A DNA stretch of 28,216 bases from an uncultured bacterium (GTDB lineage: Bacteria > Actinomycetota > Coriobacteriia > Coriobacteriales > Coriobacteriaceae): NCBI GenBank assembly GCA_905215505.1, contig CAJMPU010000023.1, positions 1-28,216 on the forward strand. The letters are read 5' to 3'. Both the position numbers and the translations under genes were made by a program. Under the pieces are notes generated by a model. That model was not told the origin of the DNA. It saw only the letters and a list, made by a program, of their open reading frames with translations, and ran no database searches. This document shows, one piece after another, positions 8,898-15,654 of this stretch; the first letter of the stretch is position 1; every line of letters begins with the position of its first letter.

Positions 8898-9455
8898 CTA
8901 TGAACGCCGCTCCCTCGCATGCACGCGGGTATGCTTGCCCGCAGGCTCGTCGGGAACCATCCGATCGAGCACTATCGACGCCGCGATCAGCAGCGCCAGA
9001 ACGGCCACCACAACAAGCAAACCGGGCATCGTCGTGCAATATGCGTTGACGAAGCCCAGGTAAGGGACACAAAAAGAAACAGTGCCGATAACACTCGAAA
9101 AAGGCGTCTGCTCGGCATCGTGCATGATGCTTCCGCCTGCATTTTTGTTCGCAATTCCCTGCGTGCCGATCATCTGCGCCACAGGGTCGATCTCGTACAC
9201 CTGGTGCGTCACCACGGCACCGTCCGATCGGTAAAAGGTTGCATTGTCACCCACGGCAATATCCACTGGCTCAACCTGGCGAACAAACACCATGGAGCCG
9301 ACGGGAAACTCGGGCTCCATAGAGCCCGAAAGCACAGCAAAGGGTGTGTATCCAAATGCGCGAGGCACAAAAGAAACAACGGCAAGGGCTATGACAAGCG
9401 CGAACGCCAAGCTACTCAAAAGTGCAATAAATCGTTTGAGTCTACGCGCAGCCAA
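8898..9455 (-). CDS. sipW: Signal peptidase I, SipW (ER/archaeal) type
   Basis: 185 residues with an N-terminal membrane helix (about 9-30), the box with the catalytic serine in LSGSMEP (Ser45), VTHQV with histidine (His84) instead of the lysine of ordinary bacterial Lep enzymes, and a C-terminal membrane helix (about 145-165). This is the SipW/Sec11 type, which cleaves TasA-family signals. At the position of the conserved GDxN aspartate this protein has QGIAN, so that Asp is Ile101; a later Asp113 remains. The start is TTG at 9455, with AAGGGGG about 13 bases upstream, a wide spacing; an ATT at 9464 lies closer to that site and could be the real start. First gene of the operon, 70 bases before the first TasA-like gene. 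Confidence 0.88.
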   Translation of the reverse strand: MAARRLKRFIALLSSLAFALVIALAVVSFVPRAFGYTPFAVLSGSMEPEFPVGSMVFVRQVEPVDIAVGDNATFYRSDGAVVTHQVYEIDPVAQMIGTQGIANKNAGGSIMHDAEQTPFSSVIGTVSFCVPYLGFVNAYCTTMPGLLVVVAVLALLIAASIVLDRMVPDEPAGKHTRVHARERRS

Positions 9456-9581
9456 AGTGATAATTCATCCCCCTTGAGGCCCTATTCGACCCATCCAAAG
9501 GTCAGCAAGTTTCAACAGAAACCGCAAGGCGCTTGAAAAGTGAGTCCGAAATAAGCCAATTTGGAATCTTTTCGTAATAAA

Positions 9582-9610
9582 AACATAGCGATGTGCTACA
9601 CATTTTTCAA
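9582..9610 (-). promoter_or_regulatory. Promoter of the sipW operon with overlapping dyads
   Basis: On the minus strand TTGAAA (9605-9610), a 17-base spacer and TATGTT (9582-9587) make a good housekeeping-sigma promoter, about 125 bases before the sipW start. ACATT-GAAA-AATGT is a dyad centred on the -35 box, and TAGCGA (9586-9591) is inverted at 9618-9623, so a repressor or activator may bind here. Confidence 0.6.
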
Positions 9611-9880
9611 TGTTTTGTCGCTAAATGCTACTAATTTTGGCGTAAGTGGTCATTTATCCCCAAATTGGTCTGCTTTATCCAATATCTGTGACTAACCCCC
9701 TACGCAACTTCCCCATAGAGGGATTATTTTTTTGCGAAACTAAAATAATGGTACCCCCCCCCCACATTAAAATAAACTACTGGAAGTGTCATTTATTTCC
9801 GACCCCCCTTTGCCGGAGTTTTATGACAGCCCCATGTAGTTCGCAGCCCATAATCCTCTGAGAACCGTGTCCCAGAATTC
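9611..9880. other. AT-rich gene-free stretch with a C10 tract
   Basis: No credible gene. The DNA is much more AT-rich than its surroundings. It holds a run of ten C (9754-9763), a run of seven T (9727-9733), a C6 run near 9804, and a near-repeat of AAGTG(G)TCATTTAT at about 9645 and 9784. A short plus-strand open frame here lacks a ribosome site and similarity to any family I know. Confidence 0.55.
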
Positions 9881-9890
9881 ACGTCCGGAG

Positions 9891-10120
9891 TGGGATGCAG
9901 CTTCCGCTTGTGGCCCCGTTGGGAAGCCGTATCCCGCTTCGATCACAAATTCCGGGTCGCACTTTCCGCCAAGGCCCTCAACCGGAAACGGCATCCCATT
10001 TCTCGGCCGAAAACTGGGATGCGGTTTCCACAGAGCCCCTCAACGGGAAACCGCATCCCATTCCAAAGGCAAATTCCGGGACTCAGCTTCCGCAACCCCA
10101 CCCATCCGGAAATCCCATCC
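9891..10120. repeat. Array of degenerate palindromic repeat units
   Basis: About eight units of about 15-19 bases alternate in orientation: TGGGATGCAGCTTCC (9891), GGGAAGCCGTATCCC (9921), TTCCGGGTCGCACTTTCCG (9950), GGAAACGGCATCCCA (9983), TGGGATGCGGTTTCC (10015), GGAAACCGCATCCCA (10046), TTCCGGGACTCAGCTTCCG (10074) and GGAAATCCCATCCCA (about 10108). Units at 10015 and 10046 are perfect 15-bp inverted partners. There are also longer direct echoes: 9944-9970 with 10069-10094, and 9975-9999 with 10037-10062. It looks like a REP-type array between the flavodoxin gene and the sipW operon. Confidence 0.75.
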
Positions 10121-10193
10121 CACTCCGCACACATCCGGGCATAGAACAATCAGCTTATTAGGCCTTCCATCAATAAAGGGGCGCCCTCGTGTC

Positions 10194-10224
10194 ACGAAAA
10201 AAGCCTCGAGAATTTCGAGGCTTT
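10194..10224 (-). terminator. Rho-independent terminator of the flavodoxin gene
   Basis: On the minus strand the stem AAGCCTCGA/TCGAGGCTT (10201-10224) with a short loop is followed directly by TTTTTTCG, 36 bases past the stop codon. This is a textbook intrinsic terminator. Confidence 0.85.
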
Positions 10225-10259
10225 CACGTTTGTGTTATCTCGAGCGCGAGGCGACACGC

Positions 10260-10811
10260 CTACTCGCCCAGCACGGCCTTTTTGGCCGCCACCGCCATAT
10301 GGTCCAGATCTTCCTTGGTGGGATGGTCCTTCGCGGCAACCCAGTTGTCGAGCAGCATCTTAAATCGGGCGTTGTCGGGATCTTGCTCGAGCATGGCCTC
10401 GTAGCGCTGCTTGACCGCGGGGCCCATCTTGCCCTGGCACATCGCCCAGCCCGCAAGCTCGGCATCCCCAGCCAAATTGGAAGTTACGCGATCAATAATC
10501 TGCTGATAGTAGCTCTGGTCGGCGCCAAAACCGCAGGTGCCAAACAGGAAGACGCGCTTACCGTGCAAGGCGGAGAGCAACGCCGCGACCGAAGGCGTGC
10601 ACGCGCCCTTGTCACACCAAAAACCGACGAGCACCGTGTCGGCCGCGCAGGCGCCCTGCGCCTCGAGCGCAACCTGATCTGCATCCGCATCGTCGCTCAA
10701 CGCCGCGGCATGGACAAACTCAACGCCCGCAGCCTGCAGAGCGCGCTTGATCGCGCCCGAAACCATCCTGGTATTACCGCTCTTGCTGTTGACCACCAAA
10801 GCGCACGTCAT
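10260..10811 (-). CDS. Flavodoxin-family protein
   Basis: 183 residues from the ATG at 10811; a GTG at 10817, closer to a GAGG site, is an alternative start. The N-terminal strand CALVVNSKSGNTRMV contains the S-x-S/T-G-N-T loop that binds the phosphate of FMN. VLVGFWCDKGACTPSVAALLSAL and KRVFLFGTCGFGADQSYYQQ are the other flavin-contacting loops of the short flavodoxin-like (FldA/NADPH-FMN reductase) fold. It has no iron-sulfur motif and no signal, so it is a cytosolic one-electron carrier or flavin protein. The partner is unknown; the adjacent ABC genes are on the same strand upstream but separated by 115 bases, with a TATAGT -10-like box (10838-10843), so it is probably its own unit. Similar small flavodoxin-like proteins accompany gut reductases, but nothing here ties it to one. 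Confidence 0.8.
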   Translation of the reverse strand: MTCALVVNSKSGNTRMVSGAIKRALQAAGVEFVHAAALSDDADADQVALEAQGACAADTVLVGFWCDKGACTPSVAALLSALHGKRVFLFGTCGFGADQSYYQQIIDRVTSNLAGDAELAGWAMCQGKMGPAVKQRYEAMLEQDPDNARFKMLLDNWVAAKDHPTKEDLDHMAVAAKKAVLGE

Positions 10812-10902
10812 AGTCACGTTGCCTCGTTTCCCCCAAAACTATAGCCACTAATGCAATTTATTAAAAGCATATCTTAGTACTATCGACGCAGATGTAAACC
10901 AT

Positions 10903-10919
10903 CTGCCGCTAATCGGCAG
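10903..10919 (-). terminator. Weak hairpin after the ABC exporter pair
   Basis: CTGCCG-CTAAT-CGGCAG forms a 6-bp stem just past the stop of the ABC gene, with only GGTTT following on the minus strand. It overlaps an alternative stem (CAGATG/CATCTG, 889-905 of this kilobase). A tandem duplication of CCCTACTGGG (10921-10940) covers the stop codon. Confidence 0.4.
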
Positions 10920-10932
10920 CCCCTACTGGGCC

Positions 10933-12792
10933 CTACTGGGCAAACTGGCTACGATAAAGCTCGGCATAGAAGCCGCCTGCCGCTAGCAGCTCGTCATGCG
11001 TGCCGTGCTCGATAATCTGGCCGTCGCGCATGACCAGAATGCAATCGGCGTTTCGAATCGTCGACAGACGGTGCGCCACGACAAAGCTCGTGCGACCGGC
11101 CATGAGCTCGTCGAATGCCGCCTGCACCTGCAGCTCGGTACGCGTATCGATGCTCGACGTCGCCTCGTCCAGCAGCAGAATCGCCGGATCGGTGAGCATG
11201 ACGCGCGCGATGCACAGCAGTTGTTTTTGACCCTGGCTAAACGTGCCGCCGTCCTCGCCGATCACCGTATCGTAGCCGCCTGGCAGCTGCACGATAAACT
11301 TGTGCGCGTGCGCGCGCTTAGCGGCCTCGATGACCTGCTCGCGCGTGGCATCTGGGCAACCGTACGCGATGTTGTCTGCCACCGTGCCCTCGAACAGCCA
11401 GGTGTCCTGCAGCACCATGCCAAAGGCGCGGCGCAGGCTCGAGCGCGTGTAGTCGCGCGACGAACGCCCGTCTACCGAGATGCGGCCGGCATCGATATCG
11501 TAAAAACGCAGCAGCAGGTTGATGAGCGTCGTCTTACCGCAGCCCGTGGGACCGACCAGGGCAAAGCGCATGCCGGGCTTGGCCTCGATGCAGATATCCT
11601 GCAGCAGCTTGCGGTCGGGCACATAGCTAAAGTCCACATGCTCAAAGGCCACCTCGCCCTGCGGGGCGGCAAGCTCCACGGCATCTGACGCATCGGGCTC
11701 TTGCTCGCTGGCGTCGAGCAGCGCAAACATACGACGCGCCGAGGCATACGCCGTCTGGATTTGCGTAATGACGTTGGTGACCTCGTTGAACGGCTTAGTG
11801 TACTGGTTGGCGTAGGACAGGAAGATCTGCACGCCGCCCACCGTGAGCGCCGCAGGCACGCCCGCGATCACGCCCGCGCAGCCGATCACAGCGACCACGG
11901 CATAGATGATGTTATTGATAAAGCGCGTGCCGGGGTTGGAGAGCGAACCCATAAACTGCGCGCGCTCGCCCGCGGTGTAGAGCTCAGCGTTGAGGGCATC
12001 GAAGCGCTGCTGGGCGTTGGGGCCATAGGCAAAGGCGTCGACAAGCTTCTGCTCGCCCACGTATTCCTCGATATGACCGCCAAGCTGCCCTTGAATACGC
12101 TGCTGAGCCGTAAAGCTCTTGTTGGAGAGCTTGGCAATAGCACCGGCGGCAAAGATGGAGAGCGGCGTGACGAGCACCACCACAAGCGTCATGGTCAGGT
12201 TAATGGAGAGCATAAACGCAAGCGTGCCCACGATGGTAATAACACCGGTGAAGAGCTGCGTGAAGCCCTGCAGCAGACCGTCGCCCACCTGATCGACGTC
12301 GTTGACCACGCGGCTCATAAGGTCGCCGTGGGCGTGGCTGTCGATAAAGCTGAGCGGCATGCGGCTGAGCTTGTCGCTCGCTTCCACGCGCATGTCGCGC
12401 ACCGTCTCGTAGGACAGGCGGTTGACGCAGTAGCCCTGCAGCCACTGGAAGGCCGCAGCACCCATCACGACAATCGCGAGTTTGGTAACGAGCGGCAGCA
12501 GCGCATCGAAGTCCACCTGCCCGGTGGCAACGATGAGGTCGATGCCCTCACCAATGAGGATGGGCGTGTAGAGCTGCAGAATCACCGAGATGGCGGCGCT
12601 CACAAACGACGCCGTAAACGAAATACGGTGCGGGCGAACATAGCCCAGCAGGCGGCGCGTCACCGCGCCCACGGGATAGCGCTCGGGATCACCGGGTTGG
12701 CGCGGGCCGTCGCCCAGGTCGTTGAGGTTATCGTTGCCGGACACATTAGCGGTCATCGTGGCGACCGAACCGGAAGAAGTATACGGGTTCAT
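10933..12792 (-). CDS. ABC exporter half-transporter, catalytically complete subunit
   Basis: 619 residues: about 40 residues of polar N-terminal tail, six transmembrane helices (about 55-335), then a nucleotide-binding domain. Walker A is GPTGCGKTT (414-422), the signature is the variant FSQGQ (518-522), Walker B is LLLDEATSSID with catalytic Glu543, and the switch histidine is His574 (VAHRLST). It starts at the base after the stop of the upstream ABC gene, with GGAGGG 7 bases before the ATG, so the two are coupled. Together they form a heterodimer of the BmrC/BmrD or TM287/288 type, in which this subunit supplies the hydrolytic Walker B and its partner the canonical signature. The substrate is not evident; drug, lipid or peptide export are all possible. 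Confidence 0.92.
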   Translation of the reverse strand: MNPYTSSGSVATMTANVSGNDNLNDLGDGPRQPGDPERYPVGAVTRRLLGYVRPHRISFTASFVSAAISVILQLYTPILIGEGIDLIVATGQVDFDALLPLVTKLAIVVMGAAAFQWLQGYCVNRLSYETVRDMRVEASDKLSRMPLSFIDSHAHGDLMSRVVNDVDQVGDGLLQGFTQLFTGVITIVGTLAFMLSINLTMTLVVVLVTPLSIFAAGAIAKLSNKSFTAQQRIQGQLGGHIEEYVGEQKLVDAFAYGPNAQQRFDALNAELYTAGERAQFMGSLSNPGTRFINNIIYAVVAVIGCAGVIAGVPAALTVGGVQIFLSYANQYTKPFNEVTNVITQIQTAYASARRMFALLDASEQEPDASDAVELAAPQGEVAFEHVDFSYVPDRKLLQDICIEAKPGMRFALVGPTGCGKTTLINLLLRFYDIDAGRISVDGRSSRDYTRSSLRRAFGMVLQDTWLFEGTVADNIAYGCPDATREQVIEAAKRAHAHKFIVQLPGGYDTVIGEDGGTFSQGQKQLLCIARVMLTDPAILLLDEATSSIDTRTELQVQAAFDELMAGRTSFVVAHRLSTIRNADCILVMRDGQIIEHGTHDELLAAGGFYAELYRSQFAQ

Positions 12793-14637
12793 CTAGCAAC
12801 CCTCCTTTGAGCAAGTAGGCGCAGGGGCAGTCGGGGCGGACGCGGGCACCGTGCTCCCCTGCTGGCCCTCGAGCTCCTCGCGGCGCAGCTGCGACTGGCA
12901 AATCTCGCGATAGAGCTGGCAGCTTGCATACAGCTCGTCATGCGTGCCCAGGCCCGCAACCGATCCGTGGTCGAGCACGCAGATCATGTCGGCATCGCGC
13001 ACGGTCGAGACGCGCTGGCTCACAATCACCGTGGTCAGCGGCAGCCCGCCCTCGGCGGCACCGCGCACGCTGCGCTCGCGAATGGCATGGCGAAGCGCCG
13101 CGTCGGTCTTAAAGTCGAGCGCCGAGGCAGAATCGTCCATGATCAATATCCGAGGCGAACCCACCAAGGCGCGCGCGATGGTCAGGCGCTGGCGCTGGCC
13201 ACCGCTAAAGTTCTTGCCGCCCGCCTCGACCGGGGCATCGAGCCCCTGCGGTTTGTTGCGCACGAACTCGCTCGCCTGCGCCATGTCGAGCGCCGCCCAG
13301 AGCTCCTCGTCGGTTGCCGACTCGTCACGCCAGGTCAGGTTGCTGCGGATCGTGCCGCTCACCAGCGACGCGCGCTGCGGTACGGTCGCGACCACGTGGC
13401 GCAGCTGGTCGAGCGGCCAGGTGCGCACGTCGGCACCCATCACGCTCACGCTGCCGGTGCTCGCATCGTAGAGGCGCAGAATAAGCGAAACGAGCGTGGA
13501 CTTGCCGCTACCCGTGCCGCCGATAATACCGAGCGTCTTGCCCAGCGGGAGCTCCAGCGTCACATCGTTGACAGCATTGGCCGCGCCGGCGCCAAACGAG
13601 AAGCTCGCATGGTCAAAGCTCAGCGCAGGAACGGGAGCGACATTGCCCGGCTCGGGCAGCGCGACCGGCTGGTTGCCCTCGTCGGTGATGCTCGGCACGC
13701 AATTGAGCACCTCGTTGATACGCGACGCACTGGCGCTCGCCTTGGTAAAGACCACAACCAGGTTGGCGACGTACACGATGGAGGTCAGGGTCTGCGTCAT
13801 GTAGTTCACAAACGCCATGACCTGACCCTGCGTGAGCTCACCCACGTTGACCTGGATGCCACCCACCCACAGGATGGCGCACACGCCCAGGTTCATCACC
13901 AAAAACGTGACGGGATTAAGGATCGACGAGAGCTTACCCACCGCGATGGCAGTATTGGCCTGGTCATCGGCAGCTTGGGCAAAGCGCTCGCGCTCGTGGT
14001 CCTCGCGCACGAAGGCGCGAACCACGCGAGCGCCTGAAAGGCCTTCGCGGCAGATAAGCGCGATGCGGTCGAGCTTTGCCTGCAGCTGCTTGTAGTACGG
14101 GATGCAGCGCGCCATGACAAACCAAAATACCAGGCCGATGGCGGGCGTGCAAATCAAAAAGATCATGCCGAGCTTAAGGTCAATGGCAAGGGCCGCGACC
14201 ATGGAGCCCACGGCCAAGAAGGGCCAGCGGATGAGCATGCGTACGCCCAGCGCCACAGCGAGCTGCACCTGGTTGACGTCGTTGGTAATGCGCGTGATGA
14301 GCGACGGCGTGCCAAAGCGATCGAGCTCAGCATAGCTCAGCTTGTTGATGTGCTTGTAGAGTGCGCCGCGAATGTCGGTACCCATGCCCTGCGAGGTGAG
14401 CGCCGCCATCTTTTGGCAGACGAGCGTAAACGAGATGCCGATCACAGCCATGGCGGCGAGCACCATGCCGTAGTGGACGACGGCGTTGACATCGTGTGCG
14501 CCGATGCCCTTATCGATCATCTGGGCAATCACCAGCGGCGTAAGCAAGTCAAAGATCACTTCGATCAACTTGCACGCAGGGCCGATCACCATATACCTGC
14601 GAAACTTACCACCAAAACGCCTGAGCAACTCAATCAT
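12793..14637 (-). CDS. ABC exporter half-transporter, degenerate-site subunit
   Basis: 614 residues from the ATG at 14637, chosen because AGGGAG lies 9 bases upstream; the longer frame begins at a TTG at 14670. It has a six-helix exporter domain, Walker A GGTGSGKST (373-381), canonical signature FSGGQ (477-481), Walker B LIMDDSASALD with Asp502 where the catalytic glutamate should be, and Gln541 (VSQRVST) in place of the switch histidine. This is the usual pattern for the non-hydrolysing half of a heterodimeric exporter, so the changes are functional asymmetry and not decay. The C-terminal 25 residues are Ala/Pro/Thr-rich. First gene of the pair; possible weak promoter near 14680-14710. Confidence 0.92.
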   Translation of the reverse strand: MIELLRRFGGKFRRYMVIGPACKLIEVIFDLLTPLVIAQMIDKGIGAHDVNAVVHYGMVLAAMAVIGISFTLVCQKMAALTSQGMGTDIRGALYKHINKLSYAELDRFGTPSLITRITNDVNQVQLAVALGVRMLIRWPFLAVGSMVAALAIDLKLGMIFLICTPAIGLVFWFVMARCIPYYKQLQAKLDRIALICREGLSGARVVRAFVREDHERERFAQAADDQANTAIAVGKLSSILNPVTFLVMNLGVCAILWVGGIQVNVGELTQGQVMAFVNYMTQTLTSIVYVANLVVVFTKASASASRINEVLNCVPSITDEGNQPVALPEPGNVAPVPALSFDHASFSFGAGAANAVNDVTLELPLGKTLGIIGGTGSGKSTLVSLILRLYDASTGSVSVMGADVRTWPLDQLRHVVATVPQRASLVSGTIRSNLTWRDESATDEELWAALDMAQASEFVRNKPQGLDAPVEAGGKNFSGGQRQRLTIARALVGSPRILIMDDSASALDFKTDAALRHAIRERSVRGAAEGGLPLTTVIVSQRVSTVRDADMICVLDHGSVAGLGTHDELYASCQLYREICQSQLRREELEGQQGSTVPASAPTAPAPTCSKEGC

Positions 14638-14756
14638 AAAAAGGCGCTCCCTATCATCATCTCTCTTCAATCTGATTCATGATAGTACGGCGAACCCTGA
14701 AGATGCGTAAGCAACTCGTTACAGAAGAGTCTTGAGCGGTGGTAAAAAACGTCACA

Positions 14757-14966
14757 GTTTTGGCGCAGTCAGCGAGCGACATAACGCCAGGGATTCAATT
14801 ATCAGATAAATGTGACCCTTCAGGCAGTTTTGGTCGGCTACCCGCGAGTGCCGGCAGGGCGCTTGGTAGTCGAGCGATCCCGCAGGCGAAGCCGAGGACC
14901 AGCGAGACACCACTCCATCACGCCCGGACCACGTGGCCGCCTATGTTTTGGCAAAGTCAGCGAGCG
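14757..14966. repeat. Direct repeat in the ABC-SRP intergenic region
   Basis: GTTTTGGC-NN-AGTCAGCGAGCG occurs at 14757-14778 and again at 14945-14966, 22 bases with two mismatches. A weaker inverted pair, GTCACA (14751-14756) and TGTGAC (14811-14816), surrounds the first copy. No gene is seen between 14680 and 14960. Confidence 0.6.
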
Positions 14967-15063
14967 CCACCCAGAGCGAACAAGTTGGCATGAAAAAGGC
15001 AAGGCATAGACCTTCTGGTCATGCCTTGCCTTTTGAATGACAAATTGTCGCTCTGGGTGGCGC
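14964..15063. repeat. Terminator-like hairpin nested in a 16-bp inverted repeat
   Basis: The outer arms 14964-14979 and 15048-15063 are perfect inverted complements (16 bp). Inside is a nearly perfect hairpin, 14994-15007 with 15021-15034 (14 bp), continuing into GACC-TTCT-GGTC at the tip. T runs flank the inner stem on both strands, so it could terminate in both directions: SRP RNA read-through on minus, or any plus transcription. Confidence 0.75.
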
Positions 15064-15078
15064 GCAGCGTCGAGCATT

Positions 15079-15109
15079 GCGCGGTTTGGTAAAACCGCGC
15101 AAAAAGAAA
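15079..15109 (-). terminator. T-rich stop and hairpin after the SRP RNA
   Basis: On the minus strand the closing helix of the SRP RNA is followed by CTTTCTTTTTG (15099-15109), which can serve as the U tract of a terminator formed by that helix. A second stem, GCGCGGTTT/AAACCGCGC (15080-15100), follows directly. Confidence 0.55.
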
Positions 15110-15113
15110 GCCT

Positions 15114-15218
15114 GCGCACTCGATGGATTCGGATGCCCGACAGAGGCTCCTTATGGCTGCTTCCTTCCGGACCTGACCAGATTCGGAACATGTCGTCATC
15201 CGAACCCATCGAACGCGC
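15114..15218 (-). ncRNA. ffs: Signal recognition particle RNA, small bacterial type (4.5S)
   Basis: The minus strand contains GTCAGGTCCGGAAGGAAGCA, the conserved helix-8 core with the GGAA tetraloop that binds Ffh. Flanking sequences pair along their length: the 5' end (GCGCGTTCGATGGGTTCGGATG-like, 15197-15218) pairs with 15114-15135, making a rod about 105 bases long with no Alu domain. It has its own promoter at 15233-15261 and a T-rich stop just after the helix. The ends are inferred from the pairing and may be off by a few bases. Confidence 0.93.
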
Positions 15219-15232
15219 TAGGCGCTCGATAT

Positions 15233-15261
15233 ATCTTACCCGCTCCCGCCCGATGGGGCAA
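15233..15261 (-). promoter_or_regulatory. Promoter of the SRP RNA gene
   Basis: On the minus strand TTGCCC (15256-15261), exactly 17 bases, then TAAGAT (15233-15238). Transcription would start near 15225, a few bases before the SRP helix. The element sits directly upstream of an unrelated large inverted repeat (15271-15339). Confidence 0.7.
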
Positions 15262-15270
15262 GATAGCTAA

Positions 15271-15339
15271 TTTGGAACGGGGCTTTTTGACTACTCGGGC
15301 AATCAGATCGACAGGTAGCCAAAATAGCCCCGTTCCAAA
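15271..15339. repeat. 14-bp inverted repeat upstream of the SRP promoter
   Basis: The arms 15271-15284 and 15326-15339 are perfect complements (14 bp, GC core GGAACGGGGC), and pairing continues imperfectly inward (TTT/AAA, then CTAC 15291-15294 with GTAG 15315-15318). No U tract follows on either strand, so it is not an obvious terminator. Confidence 0.7.
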
Positions 15340-15360
15340 AAGACTGGTCTGACGCTGCGC

Positions 15361-15516
15361 CACGAAAAGGGCCTATCTACTACGTTTTGGTCGCAGGGGT
15401 CAACCATAGCGTGCTTTTTCGAAAAGCGGCAAGCTCTCTACCTGCTGTTTTTATTTCCCAAATTCCGGGATGGTCGAGGGCACCCGGTTAAACGTAGTAG
15501 ATGGTCGCCTTTCGTG
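15361..15516. repeat. Inverted repeat with 13-bp perfect arms and smaller internal palindromes
   Basis: ATCTACTACGTTT (15375-15387) is inverted exactly at 15490-15502; the outer seven bases CACGAAA (15361-15367) are also matched at 15510-15516. Inside are GCTTTTTCGAAAAGC (15413-15427) and TCCC-N7-GGGA (15456-15470). The latter includes AAATTCCGGG, also found in the repeat array at 9891-10120. Confidence 0.65.
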
Positions 15517-15570
15517 GCAGGCGGTCCGGCTCGAGACCCAAGGCAGCCAACCTCGAATGGCCATTCTCGA

Positions 15571-15637
15571 AGTTGCGGTGGAATACGGACTGAATTGGTC
15601 CCTTAAAGGCAAAAACACTCCGTATTTCACCGCAACT
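15571..15637. repeat. 19-bp inverted repeat after the tadA-glycerate kinase gene
   Basis: The arms 15571-15589 and 15619-15637 match with a single mismatch. Next to it is the 12-bp perfect palindrome GAATGGCCATTC (15555-15566). It lies 18 bases past the stop of the fusion gene on the minus strand but lacks a following U tract, so its role as a terminator is doubtful. Confidence 0.65.
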
Positions 15638-15654
15638 TATCGAGGGGATGGGTT

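Noticed and set aside
9891..10120. CRISPR array
   Set aside because: Units alternate in orientation, differ from each other by several bases and have irregular spacing; no cas genes are present.
9867..10844. Plus-strand open frame of 325 codons across the repeat array and flavodoxin gene
   Set aside because: It begins in a repeat array, contains repeated low-complexity peptide from the palindromic units, runs across a strong terminator and is antisense to the flavodoxin gene.
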